A stretch of DNA of 30,000 nucleotides from the NCBI GenBank assembly GCA_963575745.1, contig CAUYUJ010020723.1, forward strand, positions 1 through 30,000, read 5' to 3'. Source of the stretch: Prorocentrum cordatum. Its lineage: Eukaryota; Sar; Dinophyceae; Prorocentrales; Prorocentraceae. How positions within the stretch are numbered: position 1 is the first letter of the stretch; the number at the start of each line of letters is the position of its first letter. A program made the translations under genes and the position numbers. Below, in pieces: positions 19,690-28,096 of the stretch. The notes under the pieces are model-generated. The model was not told the DNA's origin. It did no database searches and worked only from the letters and a program-made list of their open reading frames with translations.

Positions 19690-20135
19690 GGAGGAGGAGG
19701 AGGAGGATGAGGAGGAGGAGGAGGCGGATGCGGAGGAGGAGGAGGAGGAGGATGCGGATGAGGATGAGGATGAGGATGAGGATGCTGATGCTGATGCTGA
19801 TGCTGATGCTGCTGACGATCATGCTGCTGCTGATGCTGGTGACGGTGATGGTGTGATGGTGATGGCGATAATGATGGTGATGATGATGGTGATGGTGATG
19901 ACGAGGATTAGGGTGATGCTGGTGATGATGATGATGATGATGATGATGATGCTGATGCTGATGCTGATGATGATGCTGATGCTGATGCTGATGCTGATGA
20001 TGATGCTGATGCTGATGCTGATGCTGATGATGATGCTGCTGATGATGATGATGATGACGATGATGATTAGTATTCCTATCATGATGAGTATGGCTGTGGT
20101 GATGATTACGCTGCTGATGGTAATGGTGATGGTGT
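19645..20135. repeat. GAT/GAG/GCT compound microsatellite with a 30-bp higher-order unit
   Basis: GAT, then GAG, then GATGAG and GATGCT blocks. At 19951-20040 a 30-bp unit, (GCTGAT)-rich with an internal GATGATGAT, is repeated three times with one base-pair difference, a higher-order repeat inside the microsatellite. Confidence 0.93.
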
Positions 20136-20259
20136 CATGGTGATGGTGGTTGTGATGGTGGTGGTGGTGGTGGCGGTGGTGGTTGTAATGGTGGTGGTGG
20201 TGGTGATGTGATGGTGATAGTGATACTGATGGTGATGGTGGTGGTGGTGGTGGTGGTGG

Positions 20260-20295
<36 letters not shown>

Positions 20296-20402
20296 GGGAG
20301 ATGAGGATGAGGATGAGGTTAAGGAGGAGGAGGAGGGGGAGGAGGAGGAGGAGAAGGAGGAGGAGGAGGAGGAGGAGGAGGAGGAGGAGGAGGAGGGAGA
20401 GT
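20136..20402. repeat. GGT/GAT/GAG compound microsatellite
   Basis: GGTGGT block, then GAT, then GATGAG, then a GAG block ending near 20400. Confidence 0.93.
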
Positions 20403-20614
20403 GGCAGAAACAAGAGGAAGGACCAGGACTTTCTGGATGGGTCATGGTCTGGGGGACGGGAAGGGCGAGGAGGAGGAGGACCAGAGTAAACCCAAGCCTC
20501 ATCAGCAATGTTGGAATACACCCTCCCTCCAAGCTCCCTCTCCAAAGGCCCCTACAATGGTTCATTGCCACTGAGGGAATTCCCTGGAGGGGGGGCAACC
20601 GTGTGAGAATCCGG
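20403..20614. other. Spacer, purine-rich then unique
   Basis: A G/A-rich tail of the array, then about 120 bp of unique sequence containing GGGAATTCCCTGGAGGGGGG. No gene supported. Confidence 0.4.
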
Positions 20615-20775
20615 AAGTGCCAAAACACCATTCTCAGGACTTCAACGCCACGAGATAACCTGACTGATGCGTCTCGGCGGTCCTGAATCGTGTCAGAACA
20701 CCATTACCATTCCTGGGATTTCAGCACCGCGAATCAACGTAACTGTTGCGCCCTGCCAATCCCGAATCGTTGAAC
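20615..20775 (+). repeat. ~78-bp direct repeat, two copies, also present in repeat A copy 2
   Basis: Two copies starting AACACCATT near 20619 and 20697. Each has a TTCARCRCC block, a CAACGTAACTG-like block and a CCTGAATCG-like end. The start TTTCAGCACCGCG with a following ATCA also occurs at about 8550-8570. Confidence 0.6.
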
Positions 20776-20802
20776 AACACCTTTTCTTGTACTTAACCCA
20801 TG

Positions 20803-21425
20803 AGGTTCAGTGAAGTTTTTATTGCAAATGCTCAAAACGAACGTGCGTGGCGCTGTGCGTGGCGCTGGGGCGAGAGCCACATTTTGAAAGTAGCCCGCCC
20901 TCCATCCGTGAAACTTTTGCAGCATTTGACGTTTGAAAACGAATGCACACGGCGCTAACGACGAAAGCCACATTTTGAACACGTGTCGCCCTCAATCCGT
21001 GAAGTTGTTGTTGATTTTAAAGACGAATATGCGCGGCGCTATGGCGAGAGCCACATGTTGAAAACCACCCGCCCCCAATCCGTGGAACTCCTGCACATTT
21101 CTAAAAGAATGTGCGTGGCGCTAGGGCGAGAACCACATTTTGAAAACGACCCGCCCTTCACCCGTGACACTTTTGCAAACTTGGAAAACGAATGTGCGCG
21201 GCGCTAAGGCGAGAGCCACATGTTGAAAACCACCCGCCCTTAATCCGTGAAACCCTTGCAAATCTCGACAACGCCTGCACGCGGCGCTAAGGCGAAAACC
21301 ACATTTGTGATAACCACCCGCCCTCAATCCGTGCAGCTCTTGCACATGCTGATATCGATCTTGTACGGCGCTCATGCGAGAGTCCACATTTTGAAAACCA
21401 CCTACCTTCCATTTGTGAAGCCGCT
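20803..21425 (+). repeat. 83-bp tandem repeat, about seven copies
   Basis: The landmark GAGAGCCACATTTTGAAAAC occurs at about 20871, 20962, 21045, 21127, 21210, 21293 and 21377, with spacings of 91, 83, 82, 83, 83 and 84-85 bp. Other unit landmarks are CACCCGCCCTCAATCCGTG, TTGCAAAT and GAATGTGCGCGGCGCTA. Copies differ by about 15-25%. The period is not a multiple of 3, and copies do not share a reading frame. Confidence 0.93.
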
Positions 21426-21606
21426 GTCAGTTTTTTAGCTTCAGGCTCATGAGTGGTAAGGAAGTCTCAGGCGAAACGCCTGGCTCGCCCTTCCGACTGG
21501 CCTCCGCGTGCGACAGGGACGAGTTGTTCTTAAGGAAAAGGAATGGAGGACGGGAGGCCAGACGGACGAGGAGGAGGAGGAGGAGGATGGAGGCCAGAAG
21601 GAAGAG
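21426..21606. other. Spacer sharing a repeat A word
   Basis: AAGGAAGTCTCAGGCGAAACG at 21459-21479 matches the GAGGAAGTCTCAGGCAAAACG word of repeat A copy 2 (about 8068). A short GAG tract lies at 21568-21590. Confidence 0.5.
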
Positions 21607-21783
21607 ATGACGATAATGATGATCCAGCTGTCTCCAGCAAACCCCGAAACCGTGCCAGCGCAGCTGCGCAGCAGGAATGGGGTTGAATTTACAGTGCAGG
21701 CCCTATCTGGACAGGCGCGAGTCTTGCACCGCACATTCCTCGTCCGCAGTGTCGTTCCCCTTTTCTCCCTCCTTCCTCCTTGA
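21607..21783 (+). CDS. Short hypothetical ORF or exon
   Basis: From the ATG at 21607, downstream of a GAG tract, the plus frame reads a mixed-composition segment containing MIQLSPANPETVPAQLRSRN and GVEFTVQALSGQARVLHRTF before a C/T-rich end and a stop at 21783. The middle part is protein-like, but there is no recognised family. Codon bias is weaker than in the dioxygenase exon. Confidence 0.22.
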   Translation: MTIMMIQLSPANPETVPAQLRSRNGVEFTVQALSGQARVLHRTFLVRSVVPLFSLLPP

Positions 21784-22203
21784 CCTCCTCCTTCTCCCTC
21801 CTCGCTCCCATCTCTGCGGAATGCAGATTGGAGGATCTCTGGAAGCTGTTCGGGGGCCCAAGGGGATTGTTGGGGGTCGGGCGTCTCGGGCCCGTCTCGC
21901 GTATGCGCCGATCCCAAGCTCCCAGCCCATGCTCGGTGCATGCGCCTGGCATCGCTCGGGCGTGTGCATTTTTTCCTCGGCGAGGGCCATAGAGGAGCAT
22001 CCTGGATCACGAGCCACAAAACACGCCTGACATCGAACAAGTCACGGGGAATGGACGTCCGAGCGATGGCGGATGCGTCATTTGGGTCTGCAGGCGCCAC
22101 CTGGGCCTTGCCAGTAACCAGCATGCACCGATTCCGCGCACGTCATCGGTTTGACCAGAAGTTGGGCGGTGCATGGCTGTCTGCCTCCTCTTAGTTTTGC
22201 CAG

Positions 22204-22533
22204 GTGTTCCAAGGATCACCGCCAGGAATGTCCAAACCTGGGGGTGATCTTCCCTTGGTGAGCGCCGTCGTTCATGTAGAGGCCTCCGATCCATCTGAAC
22301 CGCCGCGATCTTTGCCCAAGTTCCAGGCCTTTTGGAATTCGTTTGGGAAAGTGATGAATAGCTTCTGTTCTGAGCTCGTTCGGAATCTGGATGTCCACGT
22401 GTCTGCGATCCAGACTTTGGAACGATTTCGACATGCGCGCGCGGCCGACGTGCGCGAGTGGCCCGCATGGTGTTATTTGACAGGGATCGTGCCCCCCAGC
22501 AAAATGTTGTGCAATCGGTTTAATGCAACCTAG
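22204..22533 (+). pseudogene. Plus-strand ORF containing an inverted repeat A fragment
   Basis: Open for about 110 codons. Its last third, 22420-22500, is the reverse complement of the right part of repeat A. It encodes a variant of the A peptide (RFRHARAADVREWPAWCYLT), in frame with the minus-sense reading of copies 1 and 2. The upstream part reads an amphipathic FWNSFGKVMNSFCSELVRNL stretch with no counterpart that I can align in the other copies. This could be a longer remnant of the element's coding region. Confidence 0.33.
22410..22510 (-). repeat. Repeat A, partial third copy, inverted
   Basis: CGCATGGTGTTATTTGACAG followed by GGAT is the complement of the ATCCCTGTCAAATAATACCATGCG-type core of copy 1. 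GATTTCGACATGCGCGCGC matches the CGCGCGCACGCCGAAATC word. Similarity fades on both sides. Confidence 0.7.
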
Positions 22534-22744
22534 GTGGTGCAATTCAGGTGGTGCAATTCTTTCTGCCGAACTTGAAGTTGTCAACTCCACTGCTCGCACA
22601 ATCATCCCACCCGCCCACCCGCAACTTGGTTCGCAAAACCCTTGCGGCGGCGACTGTGATGGCTGCTCGGCGCTGGCTGGAGCATCACCGCGGCCGCGCT
22701 AGCGCGCAGGCTCGTGCTTAGAGCGGCTCGAAACTAGTTTTTCC
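22534..22744. other. Unique spacer
   Basis: Contains a short direct repeat, GGTGGTGCAATTC. A plus frame at about 22610-22720 (TLAAATVMAARRWLEHH) is coding-like for about 35 codons, with no further support. Confidence 0.3.
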
Positions 22745-23165
22745 CACCCTCTGGGTCCTCTCTTGGGCCCGTCAAGACGGCCCTCTTGGGTCGTTTTGGG
22801 CGCCTCTTGGCTGTCTTGGGGCCTTCTTGGGCCGTCATGGAGTGCTCTTCGGGGCCTCCTGGGCCGTCTCGGGGCGATCTTGGGGGCTTCTTGGGCCGTC
22901 TGGGACGCTGTGAAAACTCAAGAAGCGAATTTGCTAAAAATCGAATGGAATGGGACGAAGTTGCCTCGTGGGGCCCTCTTGGGCCCTCTCGGGGAGCCTC
23001 TTGGGGGCCCAGGGGCGCGTCTTGGAGGCTTCTAGAGCCATCTTGGGGGCCATCTTCTTAGGCGTCTTGGCGCGATCTTTGGACGACTCGGGGCCCTCCT
23101 GGAGCGTCTTGGGAGCCTCTCGGGGGCCCTCTGAGCCAGTTTTGGGGCCTTCTAGGCCCCTTGTG
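22745..23165 (+). repeat. GGGCCTCTTGGG-type degenerate minisatellite, largest block
   Basis: Many units such as GGGCCCGTCAAGACGGCCC, CTTGGGCCGTCTCGGGGCG and GGGGCCTTCTTGGGCC at about 14-bp (or 28-bp) steps, interrupted near 22910-22960 by unique sequence. Confidence 0.8.
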
Positions 23166-23184
23166 GCCATGGGTGCGAGCGGGC

Positions 23185-23200
23185 GGGGGGGGGGGGGGGG
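23185..23200 (+). repeat. Run of 16 G
   Basis: Uninterrupted poly-G within GGGCGGGG...CGGCGGGCG. Such a run could fold as a G-quadruplex. Confidence 0.95.
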
Positions 23201-23549
23201 CGGCGGGCGAGCGCTTGGGACAGGATAGGGCCACGGAACGCCCTTCCCCACTTTTTGGTATTTGGGCACATTTTCTGTCTGAAAGGCGAAAATTGCAGGG
23301 ACATGGCCACAAAAATGAGCGCATCTTGGGCTCGATGCGTCGGTGGGCCCTACTGCTTCGCAAGAGACGAAAGAACCCGACACACACATACACCTACCGC
23401 TGCAAGCGCGGTGGCGGATAAATGTAGATACCTCTTTCTGGTTGCCGTGTTCGTTGGAGGAGGAGGAATCATATTAGGTTGAGCTGCAGCATGGATGCGG
23501 AGTGAGATGGGGGAGGGGGAGCAGGAGTATGAGGCAAGAGTCTGATATG
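23201..23549. other. Unique spacer; no gene recognised
   Basis: Mixed-composition sequence including a short CACACACATACACC stretch at about 23380. Open frames on both strands are short and lack bias. Confidence 0.35.
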
Positions 23550-23683
23550 TATGGTTTGGAGAAGGAGAAGGAGGAGGAGAAAGGCGGAGGAGGGAGGAGG
23601 ATGAGGAGGGTGAGTAAGACGGAGGAGGGAGGAGGAGGAGGAGGAGGAGGAGGAGGAGGAGGAGGAGGAGGAGGAGGACGCTG
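23550..23683. repeat. (GAG)n microsatellite
   Basis: Purine-rich, with a pure GAG core at about 23628-23680. Confidence 0.95.
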
Positions 23684-23737
23684 ACGAGACTGCCCCCGCT
23701 GTTTCTCCTCCTGCTCACCCCGCCTTGCGCCCGCCAG

Positions 23738-23863
23738 ATACAGGGGGGCGAGCGCTACATCGCCACGCTATTCTTCCGGTGCGGCGACCTATCCTGCCGC
23801 AAGGCCCACCGCGGCCCAGGGAGGAGGTCCAGGGCGAGGACGAGTGGTGTCGGCCTCGCGTAA
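23738..23863 (+). CDS. Candidate terminal exon, family uncertain
   Basis: A C/T-rich stretch ending in GCCCGCCAG (AG at 23736-23737) is followed by a frame reading IQGGERYIATLFFRCGDLSC. It then becomes Arg-rich and reaches a TAA at 23861-23863. The Gly-x-Arg-Tyr-Ile-x-x-Leu-Phe pattern resembles the strand that carries the 2OG-binding Arg at the end of prolyl-hydroxylase-like domains, the very part missing from the exon at 2264-2426. A distal His before it is not visible here, and a ~21-kb intron would be needed, so joining the two is only a hypothesis. The resemblance could also be chance. Confidence 0.3.
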   Translation: MQGGERYIATLFFRCGDLSCRKAHRGPGRRSRARTSGVGLA

Positions 23864-24000
23864 GAGTGACTTTTCGCCAGAGCGACCTTTGGTGCGGGCA
23901 CACGGGGGTCCCCAGATGGCTTTCGCGCTCGGGCTTGCCTCCCCCCCCTCACCCCCCAAGGCCGCGCACCAGAGGTCACTCTCGCCTAGGGTCACTTCGG
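23864..24000. repeat. Imperfect inverted repeat, ~33-bp arms
   Basis: GAGTGACTTTTCGCCAGAGC followed by GACCTTTGGTGCGGGC (about 23864-23900) pairs with GCCGCGCACCAGAGGTCACT followed by CTCGCCTAGGGTCAC (about 23961-23995), roughly 75% matched, with a ~60-bp loop containing a C-run. Confidence 0.5.
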
Positions 24001-24129
24001 CGTGTAGCCGATGGTGGTGGTGATGATTATCATCGATGTCAGGGCCAAGAATAACTTGAAGGCCCGTCGCAGAGCGCTTCCTTTCGGGTTGCCGCACGTG
24101 ACGCGGTTGGCGCCTGCGGGGTGCTACAG

Positions 24130-24528
24130 TCTGGCGTTGGCTTCAGGCTGGTGAAGGTGGTGATGGTTATAACGATGACGGTGATGACGATGATTATGAT
24201 GATGATGCTGATGATGATGCTGCTGATGATTCTGATTATGACGATGATCATGATGACGCTGATGATGCTGCTGCTGATGATGATGATGGTGCTGATGCTG
24301 ATGCTGATGCTGCTGATGCTGATGATTATGATGATGATGCTGCTGCTTCTGATGATGATGATGACGATGATGATGATGATGCTGATGATGATGATATGAT
24401 GATGATGATGAGTACGATGATGATCAAGTTGATGATCCTGGTGGTGGTGGTGTCGATGATGATGATGATGCTGCTGCTGCTAATGATGATGATGAAGAAG
24501 GGGGTGATGCCGATTAGTATGATGATGC

Positions 24529-24614
<86 letters not shown>

Positions 24615-24651
24615 TTGTTGTTGTTGTGGTTGTTGATGATGATGATGATGT

Positions 24652-24708
<57 letters not shown>

Positions 24709-24760
24709 GGATGAGGATGAGGATGAGGATGAGGATGAGGATGAGGATGAGGAGGAGGGG
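24130..24760. repeat. Large (GAT)n/(GCT) microsatellite with GTT insert
   Basis: GAT with GCT and GAC variants. A nearly pure GAT block lies at about 24520-24614, a GTTGTTGTTGTTGTGGTT block at about 24614-24635, another GAT block, then GATGAG units to about 24745. All long open frames here are repeat-derived. Confidence 0.95.
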
Positions 24761-24949
24761 AACAGGAGGACGAGGACGAGGCCGAGGAGGAGGAGGGGAA
24801 GTATGACTGTGTGTGGGTGGGGAGGAGACCGAGAAGGGGGGTTCCATGAAGAGACGGTGGAGATGGAGGAGACGTATGATGATAGGGGGAAGAGAAGGAT
24901 TGGTGGAGGGAGGGGGGGATGCTGGGGGAGGAGAAGTATATGTAGCGAC
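24761..24949. other. Purine-rich spacer
   Basis: G/A-rich plus strand with GAG remnants. If the minus-strand exon to the right is real, this would be the start of its downstream intron. Confidence 0.4.
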
Positions 24950-25128
24950 TTGAGGACCAGGAAGGAGCGGGTGGACCTGGGCAGGGTGATCTTGCCATGA
25001 GAACTCGTTCGAGCGACCCATGCCATTGCGCCGACCCCAGAAGCGGTAGACGGGCCGAATGCAGTCTGGCAGGGCAGGTTGCCCGAGTGGGGTAAAGCGC
25101 ACGACGACGACGAAGAGCGAGTTGATGC
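24950..25128 (-). CDS. Candidate minus-strand internal exon, family unknown
   Basis: On the minus strand a long C/T tract ends in CTCCACCCAG (AG complement at 25129-25130), a textbook acceptor. It is followed by about 59 codons with good codon bias, reading INSLFVVVVRFTPLGQPALP and PVYRFWGRRNGMGRSNEFSW. The downstream border is less certain: the GT at 24948-24949 (GTCGCT) is a weak donor, and beyond it the frame runs into Ser/Pro-rich repeat DNA. The contrast with its repeat-rich neighbours supports an exon. No domain recognised. Confidence 0.42.
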
Positions 25129-25437
25129 CTGGGTGGAGCAGGGAGGGCAGGGGCGGCAGGACGTTGGTGAGTTATTGTGGCCATTTCCGCAGTGTTGAGT
25201 TCTCTCCTAGGGCCCCTCGGAGGCCCCTTTTTGGGTATCCCGTAGTACCTGGGGTGCTCAATGAGAGCTCCAGGAGTCAGCAGTAGGATGTGGATGCGAG
25301 GGAGGAGGATGGGAGATGAGGAGCAGAACCGCCGCAGTGTAAACTTTGGAGGCGGGGGGCGGTGAGCGCATGAACCTCGAATGGCCAACCTTGTTACTCC
25401 GTTCTGGTATTACTGTCGGCATGATCCACCTTTTCAG

Positions 25438-26450
25438 GATGCACGTCCGCAGGCTGGTTTCTGAGGCCATCGGAGACATCGGTGACCCCGAGACTACCTA
25501 CGACTGGGGCACGGGCCCCAACAACACACTGAGGTGTGAATGCGACGTCCTAATGACCTACGCCGCGGCCTCCCTCAACTACTTCATTCGCCGCGATGCA
25601 CTCCCAGCAGCGCGATTATTCACGATGATCCACAAGCCGACCGTCCTCGTTCACTTCATCACCAGCTGGCCACGATGGTCGCCTACCCGATGACTGACGA
25701 CCGCGCCGACCTACCGACGCCAGCATCAGCCGAACGGTGCGATCTCCCCATGTACATCAAGCTGGGGAGACGCTACAACCCTACTTCAGAGCCGGCTGCA
25801 TTCGCGATCTCGTTCTGCCAGGGGGGCGTCGCCAACGAGGCTATCGACAAGATCGGCGAGCTGGCCGAGGCCCCCGGGGCCGCCCCACCTGGCAACATCG
25901 CTGGGCTGCCTGCGACCCGCGGCGGGGGCGATTGTGTGGGGCCACCAGATCATGGAGATGCGCCGGGCAACCACCGCGCGCTTGGAGAACCGAGCCCAGG
26001 GGCACACAACGACAGCCCCACAGAGCCCGCGCACAAGGGCTCAGCACCCTGAGCCTCAGCGTCGCAGGAGCGAGACATGCCCCGCGCCGCCGACGCCATC
26101 AGCAGGGACCTGTTCCACTTCTCGCCCCGACGCCTGGTCGGGGGGAAGCGCCCAAGGCTGGTCGCTGCCGCTGACGCTGCGCAGCGGATGCCGGCACCAA
26201 CCCGCATCATGATCGCCGACGGCAGCATCCAGACAACGGGCAACGACATCGACGACACGGAGCGCCCGCCGTTGATAGCCGACATCGATGCGAACCACGA
26301 CGACAGCGGAGACGTTGCCGATTTCGGGACGATGACCTGGACTACTCGGCCAAGCCGTTCATCGGCGCTGCCACGACCATGAACACTGGTCCCAACCTGA
26401 CGCCACCTCAACAGCTGACAAGCAGCACTGCCTGTCCCACTTTGCCCTTA
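25438..26450 (+). pseudogene. Coding region of unknown family, frame changes inside
   Basis: A C/T-rich stretch ending in CCTTTTCAG (AG at 25436-25437) precedes a strongly coding frame: MHVRRLVSEAIGDIGD, YDWGTGPNNTLRCECDVLMT, then RRDALPAARLFTMIHKPTVL. At about 25660 the coding signal moves by one frame (TMVAYPMTDDRADLPTP; LPMYIKLGRRYNPTSEPAAF; a GGVANEAIDKIGELAEA helix). Near 25930 it moves again (VWGHQIMEMRRATTARLENR). After a Pro/Arg-rich stretch a further frame from the ATG at 26077 reads RIMIADGSIQTTGNDIDD. From about 26320 another frame reads DLDYSAKPFIGAATTMNTG. The changes fit small indels in a dead gene, unrecognised short introns, or sequencing errors. No family recognised; a structural protein of a mobile element or virus-like insertion is one untested idea. 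An alternative start is the ATG at 25370. Confidence 0.5.
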
Positions 26451-26627
26451 CGACCCTCGTCCCAAGGATCCCGGGGACCTCCAGGGATCTTCTCTCCCTT
26501 CTGCTCCCCTTCCCAGTTCTCCCGCTTCGTGCCTCAGCCCGTGTGCACTTGCCCCGCAGCCTTTGGCTTCGAGACCTGATGGTGTCAGGAGGATAAAGGA
26601 TACCGGCTCGCCCTTTCTTGACTCCTT
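26451..26627. other. Short spacer before the hairpin
   Basis: C/T-rich stretch (26480-26530), then unique sequence. No gene or direct repeat was seen flanking the hairpin. Confidence 0.35.
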
Positions 26628-26796
26628 TCGGAGGGCACCAACTATACACCAACACCGATCCTGGCCCAGGATCACCCTGGGCCCAGGATCGGTGTATATG
26701 CCTTCTTGCGCAAGGCAGGAGGGCGTATACACCGATCCTGGGCCCAGGGTGATCCTGGGCCAGGATCGGTGTAGGTGTGTAGTTGGTGCCCTCCGA
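26628..26796. repeat. Long inverted repeat: 75-bp arms, 19-bp loop, nested palindromes
   Basis: Left arm 26628-26702 and right arm 26722-26796 are complementary with only three mismatches (about 96%), including a perfect ~46-bp core. Each arm also contains the palindrome GATCCTGGGCCCAGGATC or its GATCCTGGCCCAGGATC variant, so alternative cruciforms are possible. The element begins and ends with GGAGGGCACCAACT/AGTTGGTGCCCTCC. It lies just upstream of the gag-like remnant. It could be a foldback or MITE-like insertion, or a regulatory or structured part of the retroelement leader. No target-site duplication seen. Confidence 0.93.
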
Positions 26797-26805
26797 GAAC
26801 ACGAG

Positions 26806-28096
26806 AAGAGCTGGAGCAGAGGATTTTTGGAACTAGAAGCGCGACCGCTGCAACGAGCCCAGGAGGACCGCTCCCACCAGACAGCAGAGCCCAACGAGAC
26901 GCCGGGCCGGGAGTGGCGAGGCTGGGACTGGGACGGGTGGGATGGCCGAGCCTGGCAGGACGCCGACTGGTATTCCATTCCCGCGGTGGCCGCTTGGACG
27001 GACCAGCAAGGGTGGCCTGGTGGTCCTGGGGTAATCGAAAGGCCACGGTGAACAGGGACTTCGGAGCGCCCCCAGTTTGGCTTGGGTTCGAGCATCTGGA
27101 TCTATTTCGTTCTAGCTTGAAGGCGTGGTCTTCGTTGACAGGCTATGTCAAGGGTGTGCAAGATTCTAGAAACGCTTCCAGCAGATGTTCAATTGAAGTT
27201 TCGGATGGTCTGGAGTTCTCTTGATGACGACAACGGTATTCAGCAGATGCTCGACCACTTGTCGGTTGTCAACGGGGAGCGTCTGGGAGACGAGGAGCGT
27301 GATGCACAAAACATGACATTCTTCGACTGCGCGATTCGGAGAGGCGAAGCTCTTACCGACTATGTGTTGCGAAGGGATGCCCAGGTGAGTGAGGCGGAGA
27401 CCTACGGACTCCAGCTGCCACACGCAATCAAGGCAGGATATCTCGAGGTAGGTGCCAATCTGACGCCTCAGAACAAGATCAACCTGATAACTCCAGTGAG
27501 TGGGAAGCGAGATTGTGCTTCGATCCGTCAAGGCCTTCTGCTGCTCGACGCTCGGGAGCGCGGCGTGCTTCCGGGAGCCGGCGCAGCGCCTGGCCAGGCG
27601 ACTTCCACGAGCTACCCGAATGAGAAGAACGATGGCCATACCCTTGAGAACGTTGCTGCGGGAGGTCCAGAGCCACCAGATCCTCGTACTTCCTTCTACG
27701 CCGACCCCGACGACTCCTTCGAGCTGCTGGAACAGGGCGATGCGTTATTTCTGGAGGCTCTCGACGAGCAGGACATGGCCGAGAATGACCTGATGCTGGT
27801 CCTGACCGCTATCATCGAGGAGAAGGCCGGCAGGGAGACGAGGAGGACGTGGGCAGAGACTCGGCAGCAGAAGGCTGCTAGGCGTGTCGACCGCGACTTT
27901 TTGGAGAGAAGGAGGACGTCCCGGTCTGGCTATCGCAGAATGACCTCGGCACAGGAGAAAAAGAAAACGGGATGTGCTAAGTGGAGATCGCGGGCATCTG
28001 GCGGGTAATTGTCGCGAGCCGTGCAAGTCCAAGTCAGATGGACTTGCCGAGGGGCGCGAGAGTTCGGCCGCCACGAAGGGCTATTCGACGCTCTAG
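26806..28096 (+). pseudogene. Retroelement gag-like gene, frameshifted
   Basis: Encodes the nucleocapsid/structural protein of the element. The Trp-rich N-terminal part (REWRGWDWDGWDGRAW, about 26909-26956) lies in one frame to the TGA at 27049-27051. A linker with Trp-Leu-Gly-Phe-Glu-His-Leu-Asp-Leu-Phe-Arg (27052-27150) is two frames away. The core (27145-28008) returns to the first frame. The core has FFDCAIRRGEALTDYVLRRD, then AIKAGYLEVGANLTPQNKIN, then an Arg-Gln-Gly-Leu-Leu-Leu-Leu-Asp block. These are the hallmarks I associate with dinoflagellate Copia gag: a helical core with the YxxRRDAQ motif and a Gly-Ala-Asn-Leu motif. A basic stretch follows, then the zinc knuckle with another shift. 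The frame ends at TAG 28094-28096. Upstream start not determinable. Confidence 0.7.
27973..28012 (+). pseudogene. CCHC zinc knuckle broken by a small deletion
   Basis: The first Cys (27973-27975), Ala and Lys are read in the core frame. Then Gly-Asp-Arg-Gly-His-Leu-Ala-Gly-Asn-Cys (27983-28012) follows in the next frame. The spacing C-x2-[C]-x4-H-x4-C is that of a retroviral-type zinc knuckle, with the second Cys codon reduced to one base (a net two-base loss at 27982). This explains why the core frame stops at 28006-28008, soon after the knuckle. The knuckle would bind element RNA in an intact copy. Confidence 0.75.

Noticed and set aside
27080-27095. tRNA-like GGGTTCGAGC box
   Set aside because: No matching acceptor, D or anticodon stems around it. 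Other TTCGAA words in the window (for example 11607, 9922) also lack cloverleaf context.
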